Origin: Macrocybe gigantea
Lineage: Eukaryota > Basidiomycota > Agaricomycetes > Agaricales > Callistosporiaceae
Assembly (NCBI GenBank): GCA_011319805.1
Contig: SJRY01000251.1
Span: forward strand, 1-20,487
Length of the DNA stretch: 20,487 nucleotides
Direction of reading: 5' to 3'
The notes beneath the pieces are model-generated. The model did no database searches, was not told the origin of the DNA, and was given only the letters and a program-made list of their open reading frames with translations. The position numbers were made by a program, and so were the translations under genes. Shown piece after piece: positions 1 to 9,617 of the stretch (positions within the stretch are counted from its first letter, which is position 1; every line of letters begins with the position of its first letter).

Positions 1-1208
1 TGGCACGCGCTGCTTTTCTGTATAAAGGACTGTCTTTTGCCATTTTAGGAACCCTGTCAGAAATTGTCAACCACGAATTTATTTTTCATATTTCTCCTAG
101 ATCATGGCATGGAAAGCTAGGCAAATAGCTTATCTATGAAATGATACCACCCTTATGTTCATAGCTTTTGACTATCTCAAGATATTCAGTGCGGAGTAAA
201 TGCTGTATAAAGGACCGTGGGAACACTGTAGAACCATTGCAATTGAGATCTGGTCCATGCTTCAGAAAACCTACATTTGGATTTTGCTGCATCACTCCAA
301 CCGTGTACTTCTTGTTCCATGGCCACAGAGCCCAAAGAAAAAATTCTAAAATTATGTTCAGTACATGAAATGAATGGGAAAGGGGCATAGGTTGTGAGAG
401 TGAAAGCATTTTACGGTCACTTACTTGCTTGACATGATAGCGAGTTCAGCAATCAGGGCTCCATTCAGCTTGAGATTTGGCATGGACCAAAATGAAACAA
501 GCTATAATGATGTTAGGTCCTGGGAGAGATCGATGACAGCACTTGGAAACACTCACCAAAGGGTTCAACAAACGATGAGATGAATTGTTGCGCTCGAAAC
601 TTGCGCAATGAAGGTGGTGATAATGCATTCCTGTGGCGACTGGTGTCCAAACATAACCAAACAAGCCATTTTCGGAAATGCGACATGAATTTGTTCACAC
701 CACATGCTTCTGTCGTCGTAGAATTCAGATATAGTTGGCCATAAGCTTGACATTGAATTTGAGATACAAATTTTTACTGAGAGAGCCGCTGATTCATCAT
801 AAACTCAAGGTGACCGACTTCCCAGGGTGGCCGACTGCCTGGTCTCCCACGGTACACAATGACATGATTCCTGTCACAGAATGGTCATGGCACATGACGT
901 GGCAGGTTTTGTCTGAGGCCTACCTTACCAATTCTCGCATTCCTTGACAAAGTCAAAATGCAGTTTCAGAGCAGATGTAGTGGCAATGTACAGCACATAT
1001 AGCATACTTAACTATAGCAGCAAAAACTCTGACATTAGTCCTTTCACTGATTTGTAATTGAGCGAGTGACCATGTTCATGGTCTGTCCAGGTTCCTGATC
1101 TCCCACGGTATAAACACGGTCGCGGAACGCTGCAAAATCGAAACTGGTCTAATTGTTTCTGAAACAGCGGTAACTGGAAACTAGAATTAATACGCGTCTT
1201 CGGGAAAG
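1..1208. other. Gene-free left flank
   Basis: No open frame here resembles a known protein. The frames that are open (for example 134-409 minus and 735-947 plus) are short and of unremarkable composition. The rightmost part probably holds the 3' UTR of the eIF2B gamma gene, which ends at 1209. Two small direct repeats can be seen: a 13-mer at 18-30 and 203-215, and a 12-mer at 843-854 and 1099-1110. The stretch may be intergenic DNA or an unrecognised old repeat. Confidence 0.5.
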
Positions 1209-3099
1209 TCATATGTGCTCATCGTCCGATTCCTCGTGCTCCGTTTCGCGCCTAACGTGGGCGGTCCAGTCAGATAGCTCCAATTTTTCACCCCGAAAAG
1301 CCTCTGAACGCGTGTTAGACTGTGCCCCGTTGTGAATGAAAGGATTACCTCCAGGCGCAATCTCGTATCCGGGCTGCGTGAGACATCGTTGCATTTCAGC
1401 TTTTGCTCCTACTTTGGTATTCTTGCCTAGAACGCAGCCATCCAACTTGGCTCTGAAAAGGAGTCAACAACAGGAGGCTCGCCATTAGACTGCGATTTAC
1501 CCGTCCTCGACCACACAGTGGTCTAGTAATATGCATCCAACTATTTTCGTCATTTTACCGATGACACAATGACGGCCGATGACCGATTTCTTGATCGTGG
1601 CGCGTTCCGCAACCCGAGTTGATTCCCCTATGATATTATCCGGGGATATTTGCGCTTTTGGATCTATCAAAGACCGGTTTTTAGGATCGGTTGGCAATGT
1701 ATAAGCAGCTTGTAAGAGGATCTGGACAGGAAAATATCAGCAAAACGTTTGAGGACGAGATACCCGCTGATTGCTCACGCGTCTGTTAACTGCAACAAAA
1801 TCTGGCAGTGTGTTTACGCGCGTTGCAATGTCACCTTCCACATTGTGAAGAATGACGCCAATCCGGACTGTCGCTACAGGGCATTTGCTGTCATCGGCAG
1901 GTATTGGGGATGAGGGAACGGATATGACAATCTCGCGAAGGTGCTCTGATGCATCGTATTCAGCCTTGTGCAGGCGCTTTGTGTGGTGAGATATTAGAGT
2001 TGAGTGCTTTAAGGACAGCGATTGCGGGTTAACTTGGTCAAATACTATTGGAGGGTTATAGGGTTATTTATCTCTCTATCGTCAAGGCGAATGACATAGC
2101 ACCATTTTGGTATTTCTCTCTTTTGGCGCGTTGATATTGGATTTTGCATAGCCACGGGAGCAATTCTTCTCGGAATGAAACAAATTGCGGTTTTTCCTGC
2201 AACGCGAACAGAACGGAACGTCTACAAACATATAGATGCGAATCTTGATATTTTGAAGACAACCTGAGTCGAGGATATCTGAATAGATGCAGTTGAAATC
2301 ATCAGTTGACAAAGGTCAAAACATATCGTCGAATGACATTCCGTGTAAGCATGGTCATCTTCAATTCCAGCTCCTCCGGATTGCGGTCAATGTCATCAGT
2401 AGTGTCGATATAGAGGAGGGTTCCAGATTGATCGTCCCATGCGATAGAGACGGGTTGAGCAGGGGCACTCCAGTCCTCTGGAACTGCACTTTGACCGACT
2501 TGTCACAGGAATACCAGCAAGTTGTCGCTATCAAGTCATCAGATATAGATTCGGATCTAAATTTGTTCAACAGCTTCGTCAAAGGAAGGGATGCAGGCGG
2601 CAAAAAGTCGCATGGTAGAATGATGAAATCCTCTGTAATGCGGTTAGAAAAATGTCGCAGTAGACAGCAAGTTCCAGCTGGAGAGTCTGGTGATTCATCG
2701 TAGGTTTGGAGGTCGATTCTAAGAGGAGAAGGAGAGCTCGGAATGTCGGAGTGTATGTGTTGATAAATGGCAGGGCGATGGATGGATGGGCAGATAAGTA
2801 ATACATCTGGTCCGCAACCTTAGAAAAGAGAATGCTGTAGGTGAGAGCCATACCCTTAATTCCGGACTGTTCTAGCCAAGCAAGCGTGTAATCAATGACA
2901 GGCCTGTTGCCGACAGAGAGCAGTGCTTTCGGACATGGCTCATCGCCATTGCTACTCGTCAATGGAAGAAGCCTAGAACTTAATTTGTAAGGTAGCTCCC
3001 AAGACTTCTGGCCGCTTCTTACCCATTTCCAAAGCCAGCTATCACGATGGCTAGAAATTCTCGGCCAACGAGTTGGGGTGACTGTCCTTCGATGTCCAT
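1209..3099 (-). CDS. GCD1: Translation initiation factor eIF2B subunit gamma
   Basis: This is a subunit of the cytoplasmic guanine-nucleotide exchange factor that recycles eIF2-GDP. Exons read from the sequence: 3099-3023, 2972-2854, 2806-2515, 2467-2342, 2278-2103, 2044-1764, 1721-1501, 1452-1349, 1303-1209. This gives 496 aa, a normal length. The N-terminus has the nucleotidyltransferase-like fold (REFLAIVIAGFGNG, then DEPCPKALLSVGNRPVIDY and LEQSGIKDVLLIC). The C-terminal half has left-handed beta-helix hexapeptides (TLPTDPKNRSLID, IIGESTRVAERATIKKSVIG, KLDGCVLGKNTKVGAKAE) and an acidic tail. Most introns are GT-AG and 42-63 nt. Two junctions are odd. The intron at 2341-2279 begins GA instead of GT. 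The intron at 2514-2468 is a model: it restores frame but uses a weak GAG acceptor, and a one-base frameshift near 2480 is the alternative. The start ATG at 3099 matches the family N-terminus. Family call is firm; the exact gene structure is less so. Confidence 0.88.
2279..2341 (-). other. Intron with non-canonical GA donor in eIF2B gamma
   Basis: The protein must join ...LKMTMLT-R to YPRLRLSSKYQDSHLYVC, which fixes the exon end at 2342 (CG) and the next exon start at 2278 (A). The intervening 63 nt start GAATGT and end TTCAG, with a CAACTGAT branch-point-like word. A GTATGT donor changed to GAATGT would explain it. The interval contains in-frame stops, so it cannot be read through. No GT nearby gives the required phase. 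Confidence 0.6.
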
Positions 3100-3172
3100 T
3101 GAAGCTGAAGCTGAAGGAAAGGACTGAATGCTTATGTAAAACGAGTCAGTCCGTCGTTTGTTCTTGACCAAG
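3100..3172. promoter_or_regulatory. Short divergent promoter between eIF2B gamma and kinase
   Basis: Only 73 bp separate the start codons of the minus-strand eIF2B gamma gene (3099) and the plus-strand kinase gene (3173). Any 5' UTRs and core promoters must lie here or overlap the neighbouring coding sequence. It contains a tandem GAAGCT repeat (about 3101-3116) and no clear TATA box. Shared regulation of the two genes is an inference from geometry only. Confidence 0.5.
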
Positions 3173-5811
3173 ATGTCCCAACCACCTGTGCATCAGCTTT
3201 ATCAACGCCTGGAAACTGTCGGAAAAGGGGCATATGGCTCTGTTCACAAAGGAAAACATATTCCTACTGGCAACGTCGTCGCCCTCAAAATCATTAATCT
3301 CGATACGCCGGACGATGATGTTGGGGACATCCAGCGCGAAGTGGCCCTTCTAACCCAGTTACGAGACGCCCCGAACGTCACCAAATACTATGGTTGTTAT
3401 ATGGATGGGCCTCGGGTTTGGATCGTGATGGAGTTCGCTCAAGGCGGTAGCGTCTTGGCAATAATGAAGTCCTCCCCAAGCGGCTGCCTCGAAGAAAAAT
3501 ACGTATCTGTCATCAATCGGGAGGTCCTTGTTGGCTTGAGTTATCTTCATAAAATCCCAGTCATACACAGAGACATTAAAGCTGCTAATGTTCTGGTCAC
3601 AGCAACAGGGAAAGTCATGATATGCGATTTCGGAGTTTCTGCTCTGTTGGCGACCACAACTAGCAAAAGAAATACACTTATCGGGACGCCGTATTGGATG
3701 GCCCCTGAGGTTGTCCAGAGCCTTCCGGCTTACGATACTAAAGCCGACATTTGGAGCCTGGGCATCATGATTTATGAAATGGTGAAAGGTAGCCCGCCCC
3801 ACGCAAACTTGGAGAAATTTCAGGTTATGGACATTATTTCCAAGGCGAAGCCGCCGCGATTGCTCGAGACTGAAGGTGGGAAAGACCTGAGAGATTTCAT
3901 GGCCATGTGTCTCAAAGAATCACCGAGCGAAGTAAGAGGAAATATACGAGTCTTTCTGGCTTGCCTGACGGTCGTGCTAGCGCCTCCCTGCGGACGAATT
4001 GCTGAAATCCAAGTGGATAAAGTCAATTTCCAAGCTCAGCGTATCCATTCTCAAAGACTTGGTGTTGCGCTATCAGCGATCTAATCAGACGAATAACCTT
4101 GGTGATGCCGCAGATTGGGAGGAGTACGAAAGGGAGGAGTGAGCCGCCTCCATACTCACTCTCATTAACGGAACTCACTGATACAACAGGCCTCACGGTA
4201 CTGAATCTTCTGAAGAAAACCAATGGGAATTCGATACTGTCCGGGGTCCCAGCTTCTCGAATTCTATGGGCACAAATAACAACGAGGATTCCCAGACATT
4301 ACATTTTACGAATCGCCCGATGCAACCTCCTTCGTTACCGTCTTCGCTTCGTATGCTTTTTGGAGATGACGGTGTATCGCAGACTGATATCGTTAGAGCT
4401 CTACAAGACAGCAGAGAGCCCCAAGTTCCAGCAATGGGCTCGGCGCTTCCACCTTTTGCAGATGGCCGCCGAAAACAAAACGCCTTCATGCCGCCTAGCC
4501 AAGGGGAGACCTCATTAGACGAAATGGACAATTTTGGAGGGGTCGCCGTATCTAACCCGCCTCGTTTTAGCTCAAAATCATCGTTGAACGTTTTAGGCTC
4601 CGCCGCCGATGGGCAGTTTTCGGAATCGCGAGTTCCAACGGCTCCAAATGTAGAGGATCAGGCTTCAGAGGCGCCTGCAGTTTCAACACCTTCTCTATTT
4701 CCCAGTAAGAGACTTAGCACGTCAGACCTCGATGGGCAAAGCCCAACCTTGACTGCGGAACCAGAACCTCACCCCGATAAAACAGTCGTCTTCTCACCTC
4801 TTGATTCCGGTATCGACAAGGAATTCCAACCTTCTGTAGAGAGTCCATCTCAGCTGGCATCCAATACCCCAACATCAAAGCAAAGCATCTATTCTACTCT
4901 ATCGACTGCATTCCACTTTCCACTCATCGAGGATTTTCCTTCTGGGAGCCTCATCAGACCATCTCTGGATACAGCGACAAATTTTGGAGACAATGGTCCG
5001 CCCAAAGCGAGTACCATCGCTTCTCATCTACCGACGCTTTCATTGGACCTGTCATCAAGACGACAGACTAGGTCGAAGTTATCGTCGCCGCCAGCCATCA
5101 TACGAACCAGGTCAGCAACAACACTTCCCGAGGCTATGACCGACATCTCCTTACCTTCCCACCGCTCCAAGAATCTCGCCAAATATGATAGGAGTCATAG
5201 TGGGGGCGATGTTACTCCTGGATTGAAGGATGTCCTGAAGGTGACTATGCACAATGCGAAAGTTTCTTCGAAGCTAAGAAATCCGCTATTTCAAGATTCC
5301 TTCCTTAACGTCAGAACATAAACTAGGAATCAGCGATCTTTTACCTCCATCCCCTTCGGCCGCTGTTTATGGTTCACGTAATCCGTTGCAACCACCTCTA
5401 GATGCTATCGCTAGTCATCCCTTCTTTGAAGAGAGGAACAATTTCGTAACTCGCGATGACATAGTTCCTATGCCAATTTCGTCTTTATCTGGATCTCCTC
5501 AAGAAGTTAAGAGGCTTTTCGATATGTCTTCCTCAGCCTTAGAGTTAGGAAATACCCATTCTGGCCGCATCTCGTCTTCTCCTCTACCCTCTGGCGGCCC
5601 ATTTCTCCGACCTCTTGAATATACTGCACTCATCGGCACTGATAAGACACATTCAGAACTCGCTAGGAGAGTGAGCGACCTGACGGCTTGGTTATCAGTC
5701 GTTGAGCGCGGCTTGAATGTGATGCTGGACAACGCGGTTGTTGATACCATACAAGAGGAAGGCGTCGGCGAAATGACAGAAGACGCTGGCTCGTTACATT
5801 CTACGCCATGA
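3173..5811 (+). CDS. STE20/germinal-centre-kinase family Ser/Thr kinase (Kic1/Nak1-like)
   Basis: Protein kinase of 827 aa; exons 3173-3931, 3981-4138, 4190-5240 and 5296-5811, introns 49, 51 and 55 nt, all GT-AG. The kinase domain fills roughly residues 10-265. It has the glycine loop GKGAYG (17-22), catalytic Lys39 in VALK, HRDIKAAN (132-139), DFGVS (152-156) and GTPYWMAPE (171-179), the last typical of STE20 kinases. It lacks an N-terminal CRIB domain, so it is GCK-type rather than PAK-type. A linker very rich in Ser, Thr and Pro runs to about residue 650. The C-terminal end has a predicted helix (ELARRVSDLTAWLSVVERGL). Family knowledge suggests the Kic1/Nak1 kinase that activates the NDR kinase Cbk1/Orb6 in cell polarity (RAM/MOR) signalling; that assignment is less certain than the kinase class. 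The ATG at 3173 is preferred; the frame is open further upstream but has no earlier ATG. The gene appears intact. Confidence 0.88.
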
Positions 5812-5906
5812 AGATGCTGGCACGTTGTAGGATTCCATAGTCTAAACTGTCTGATTGTAATAGTGTCTGGTTATATAATTTTTATGAAGGCAATAAATTA
5901 CCCTGA
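5812..5906. terminator. Convergent 3' regions of kinase and APS kinase genes
   Basis: The stop codons of the plus-strand kinase (5811) and minus-strand APS kinase (5907) lie 95 bp apart, so the two transcripts probably overlap at their 3' ends. The strand of the kinase gene carries AATAAA at 5892-5897, a candidate polyadenylation signal, within AT-rich sequence. Confidence 0.5.
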
Positions 5907-6721
5907 CTATGCTTCGAGATGCCCATTCTGAAGAAGGTATTGCATGATAATGCGTACGCTGTTCTCTACCGACGTTTCGTCTGTTTTGATGTGCAGCTCT
6001 GGAGCTTCTGGGGCCTCATATGGTGATGAGATTCCGGTGAAGTCTGGTGAACACGGGTGGAGCGGGATCGACAAATTTGAGGGATAGCAATCCTCACCTC
6101 GTATCTCTCCAGCTCTCGCCTTCTTATATAGACCTTTCGGATCTCTTTGCTCAACCACATGCAAGGGCGCGTCTATATAAACCTCAATAAATGGCAATGA
6201 CGACTGTTTGTGGACTTCTCGAGCGAAGTTGCGATCCGCACGATACGGTGAGATGAAGGCCGTTATCGTTATACAGCATGCGTCGGCAAACAATTTCGAC
6301 ACCTGTAGATGGATAAGTATGCTCTGGTTATGAGAAGACTTGCCATACCTCGCTTATTCTACGAATATTTTCATTTCTGGATTCTTCGTCGAAACCGAGA
6401 TCTCTGTTGAGGCCAAATCTGATGTTATCGCCGTCCAGACGATAGACATATTTTCCAAGGCTCAACAAATGTTGCTCTAGAGCGCAAGCAATAGTCGACT
6501 GAAAGTACGTTACGTGAGGAGCTGAGAAGCATCTACGGCCATTCAATCACCTTGCCGCTCGCACTCAGGCCTGTCAGCCAGATCGTCGCACCTTGTTGTT
6601 TAAGTCGCTGAGAACGTTCCAAGGGGGTAACGAAACCTGATCCAAAGTTCTATATCAGAAGCATATAACATTAGATATTAGACAGAAATCTACCAGGGTG
6701 AAAGGTTATATTCGTAGCCAT
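5907..6721 (-). CDS. MET14: Adenylylsulfate (APS) kinase
   Basis: It phosphorylates adenosine 5'-phosphosulfate with ATP to give PAPS, the second activation step of sulfate assimilation and the sulfate donor for PAPS reductase. Exons 6721-6694, 6636-6551, 6498-6349, 6302-6098 and 6043-5907 encode 201 aa, the usual length for fungal enzymes. Visible motifs: N-terminus [11 protein letters not shown]-loop GLSASGKS (residues 32-39), split by an intron after Lys38; [39 protein letters not shown]; and [12 protein letters not shown]. All introns are GT-AG and 46-57 nt. The first intron ends at the CAG at 6637 rather than the earlier TAG, because only this keeps frame and gives [14 protein letters not shown]. 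The gene appears intact. Its promoter carries CACGTG about 100 bp upstream, and a Helitron remnant begins shortly beyond that. Confidence 0.95.
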
Positions 6722-6916
6722 TGCATCCACTACTCGTGGCAGTGTTGTTCAGTCAATGACTTTGCTTGACGCTAACGAGTGTTGTCAAGTAAATTAGACG
6801 GTGCCCCATATTAGGAAGTCAGATCACGTGCATCTCAGCTCGTCATTATTGCATCATTGTACTGATACACTGCATGCACAGCACTATAGCAATACTAAAA
6901 CGCTAAGTAATTTTCC
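6722..6916. other. APS kinase upstream region and Helitron boundary
   Basis: Between the MET14 start and the last recognisable Helitron coding base (6917) lie 195 bp. The MET14-proximal part holds the CACGTG site. Composition becomes AT-rich and CpG-poor from about 6840, which probably marks the change to repeat DNA. I could not identify a convincing Helitron 3' hairpin with a CTRR end, so the exact boundary is open. Confidence 0.35.
6825..6830. promoter_or_regulatory. CACGTG palindrome in the APS kinase promoter
   Basis: The sequence TCACGTG sits 104 bp upstream of the MET14 start codon. In budding yeast the same core is bound by Cbf1 with Met4 in promoters of sulfur genes, including MET14. 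Whether this basidiomycete uses the same regulator is an inference; a six-base palindrome can also occur by chance. Confidence 0.4.
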
Positions 6917-9130
6917 TCACATATGAGCAACAGTACTCACGTCAATGAAGGAAAACAAGTTCTTAACTTCCGAGCAAATGATCCCCAATAGATCAGAGAA
7001 TATATATGCGATTGATATACATCTCTGTGGTCCATCAAAATACACTATTGCCATGGGTGCAGCTATCTCCTGCTCATAACACACTGCATTCATCAATTGC
7101 AACAGCAACAACTGATGTTGGCTTTGAATTCCTGTGGCTTGACTGTCAGGTGCATGTGACAAATGATAGCGGTAACTGTTTCCTAGTACCACAAAGTTGA
7201 AAATGTTCTTCTGATTCTTCATTGCATAAGATGTTATGTAGAATGTGATGTTCCACATGTCTCCTCCCTGCATCAGGATTTTGATATCATTGTTGCAATA
7301 TGCATTCACCAACACATCTGAATTCCATGCATTCATGTAGCTGTATAGCCTTTTTGATCCCTACTCTCCTGCTTTAGTGATGAATTCTTCATTGCTGCAC
7401 TGGAACAGTGCTTGTCATTTGCAGACCCATTGTCCTTGCTTGTCCTCTTTTAGGCAATGTTGTGGCTTGCACACGTGAATTTGTTCTACATGAGTGAGGC
7501 TCAATTCAAACTTTTTGACTTCAGCATCATAATTGACATGATCAGGATTGGGTGGTCTGTTGAATGTGATTTCCTGGGCAACAGAAATAGCCTTGATGGA
7601 CTCATCACTTTCTAATCCAGGAATGTATGCTCTTATATTTGCTTGGATGTACTCCTGCACTTTTTCCCGAAATGCCTCCGATCACAACAGTTCCTGCACC
7701 TTGTCTGCACTGGGCACGTTTTTCATCCACAGCAGACAATGAAAGTGAAGTGTTCCTCGACCCTGGGTTTCCACAATACCAAAGTATGCACTCAGTTCAT
7801 CCAATACTCCCATCTCTGATTGCACTTGATGGCTGCTGACTTTGATGCTATACAGTATTTCCAATATTGCCTTGATCATGAAATGAAAGAAACATGCAGC
7901 AGCATATGGGTCATTTGCTATATTCTGACTGCACTCCTTTGCATCAGGCCAGATGCTCCCCATCAAGTTCTCCATGTCTATCACAGCTCCTGTGAGTAAC
8001 TATGCAATGGGGTCATGAATGTTGGAAGGATTAATTGTCAGCCAGATGAATGGTGGCCCCAGTATCAAGTTCATTGACCAAATCTGTGAATGCCATGACT
8101 GCCGCTCCTCATTGGACCCTATAACATGCTGCAACAAACATTGAATGAACCATTTCAGTCACATTACATTGCTGTCAGATGGTGTTTGCCCCATTGCTTC
8201 CTCTTTTGCCACATGCTCCAGTTTTTCATATGTCATATGTTGTAAAATTGATGCATCTTGATGTTTGATCTGGAACTTTGCAGATCTCATTGCTTCCTGG
8301 CACTGTAAAATTGCAAATGCAATGAGTGGAAAAACCTCATGCATTTGAAAGCAGCAGTCATAATATTGCAATGCTCATTCCACTTGTCACCAAAAGCCAA
8401 TAGCTGTTCTTTGAGAACCTTCAATTCCCCTACAACCATATGTGTAAAGGCATGAAAATGCCTTCTCAAAAACATTATCCACTGATTGTGCATTCAAGTC
8501 ACTGTGGCCCCCAACACCAAATGTGCTCGCTGGCTTGCTTCTATGGTACACTGCATATGGCCATTCCTTCACCTCATTGTTCATGTTCTCCACTGCTCAT
8601 AACATCATCTCCTTCACAGTCACATTCTGCAATGCACTGTCCACTGCTCCACTCACATCAAGAGAAACAACATCAGGATCTGCAATGTAGGCACATGTAA
8701 AGCATCTGTCTGCCTTTCCTTTACCATACTCACTTACCAATATACTCCTCATCTCCATCTCCTTTGTACAGGTCCTCTTCTACTGCCACATAACCTCTGT
8801 TTTCTTCATCAATAATGGAAGCATTCCTGGTATGGTGCATAATATTCATAATCTCTCCCAGTGTGTCATCTTCAAGCAAATCTGCCAAGCACTCCTCTCT
8901 CACATCGATCTGTCTGAAATACTTTGTATTGTTCTTCTTCAACCACAAGAGTACCCTTCTCATGTTCTCCCATCAAATGCAAAACAGCTTCTTCAGTGAC
9001 TCTTTTGGCAAGCCTGCACCAATATATAGTACCACAATGATTGATGGCAAAATCTGTACTGGCCATGGCATCAAGTCTCCATTGATCATGGCTGCCACTT
9101 TGTTGCTATTTAGTGAGTATGTCACAATCG
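6917..9130 (-). pseudogene. Helitron replication protein, C-terminal piece (HUH Rep), decayed
   Basis: This piece follows the retrotransposon on the minus strand. It starts with the second half of the DUF6570-like region (IGAGLPKESLKKLF, then RRVLLWLKKNNTKYF, about 9030-8920). Next comes the Helitron_like_N region (FGVGGHSD near 8520, FPLIAFAILQCQEAMRSAKF near 8300, WLTINPSNIHDPIA near 8030). The HUH motif GRGTLHFHCLLW has its two histidines at 7747-7745 and 7741-7739. After ANIRAYIPGLESDESIK comes the two-tyrosine motif YITSYAMK (7240-7217). From 8371 to 6917 one frame is kept, broken only by about five stops; further stops and frameshifts lie upstream. The catalytic residues survive, but reading ends before any Pif1-type helicase motif, so the gene is 3'-truncated. 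The family call rests on remembered motif order. Confidence 0.8.
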
Positions 9131-9135
9131 ATCCT
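9131..9135. repeat. 5-bp target site duplication, left copy (ATCCT)
   Basis: ATCCT directly precedes the 5' LTR and recurs directly after the 3' LTR at 15630-15634. Five base pairs is the usual duplication length for Ty3/gypsy integrases. Confidence 0.93.
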
Positions 9136-9455
9136 TGTTACAGATGTCACTCAAAGGACCATTCATTTTCCTATTTTATCTTTCCCACATCCCTTATCTC
9201 CCCCATCATGCTGCGCAGCGTGCAGCCATCGAGTCATCCTACTTCCCCAGTCATTCTGAGTCATCTCCTTCCAGTCTTACTCATCCGCAGTCCACAGCAT
9301 TGCGCAGCCCATGGTCCGTGCTCGAGTACTGTAGTGTATATAAGGACTCCCAGATGTACCAGTAACGCTAGGCTTAATATTCCTTTTGCCATCATCTCAA
9401 GACCACTCTCGCACTTAGTCTGCCCGAGTCCTTCTGAGATTCGTCTAGCCTAACA
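9136..9455 (+). repeat. 5' long terminal repeat
   Basis: A 320-bp repeat that starts TGTTA and ends TAACA. It contains a TATATAA box at 9337-9343. The predicted transcript start is about 9370, 33 bp downstream. By hand alignment it differs from the 3' LTR by seven transitions and one single-base indel. Confidence 0.95.
9337..9343 (+). promoter_or_regulatory. LTR TATA box
   Basis: TATATAA lies 33 bp upstream of AGGCTTAATAT (9370-9380), the 11-mer expected at the 5' end of the RNA if the element self-primes. The same box is present in the 3' LTR at 15511-15517. Confidence 0.7.
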
Positions 9456-9457
9456 AG

Positions 9458-9468
9458 ATATTAAGCCT
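9458..9468 (+). other. Self-complementary primer-binding site
   Basis: ATATTAAGCCT lies two bases after the 5' LTR. It is the exact reverse complement of AGGCTTAATAT at 9370-9380 inside the LTR, just downstream of the TATA box. There is no TGG at the LTR junction, which tRNA-primed elements normally carry. This matches the Tf1/sushi arrangement, where the first 11 nt of the mRNA fold back and prime reverse transcription. Confidence 0.8.
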
Positions 9469-9617
9469 CGTCGAGACTTGCTCAGACTCACACACACACC
9501 ACGTCACGCTTTATCAAAGACTTGATCAACATTCGACGACAAGCAGTCGCCGACCCAGCGAGCACTAGCACGAGCGACGAGAGCACTTGGCTCAGAGAAG
9601 TAGACCAGATATTGTAG

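Noticed and set aside
18..215. 13-bp direct repeat CTGTATAAAGGAC at 18-30 and 203-215, with TATA-like core
   Set aside because: No gene downstream of either copy and too short to separate from chance.
2287..2703. 138-codon plus-strand open frame
   Set aside because: Antisense shadow of the eIF2B gamma exons, which carry clear family motifs on the minus strand.
3158..3172. Upstream extension of the kinase frame from a TTG at 3158
   Set aside because: No ATG there; the first ATG at 3173 gives a normal N-terminus and nothing supports a non-ATG start.
6871..6878. TGCATGCA palindrome as a Helitron terminal hairpin
   Set aside because: Has no loop and no CTRR end next to it on the Helitron strand.
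8815..9453. 212-codon plus-strand open frame
   Set aside because: It runs across the Helitron-LTR junction and is antisense to the DUF6570-like region; a chance frame in pyrimidine-rich sequence.
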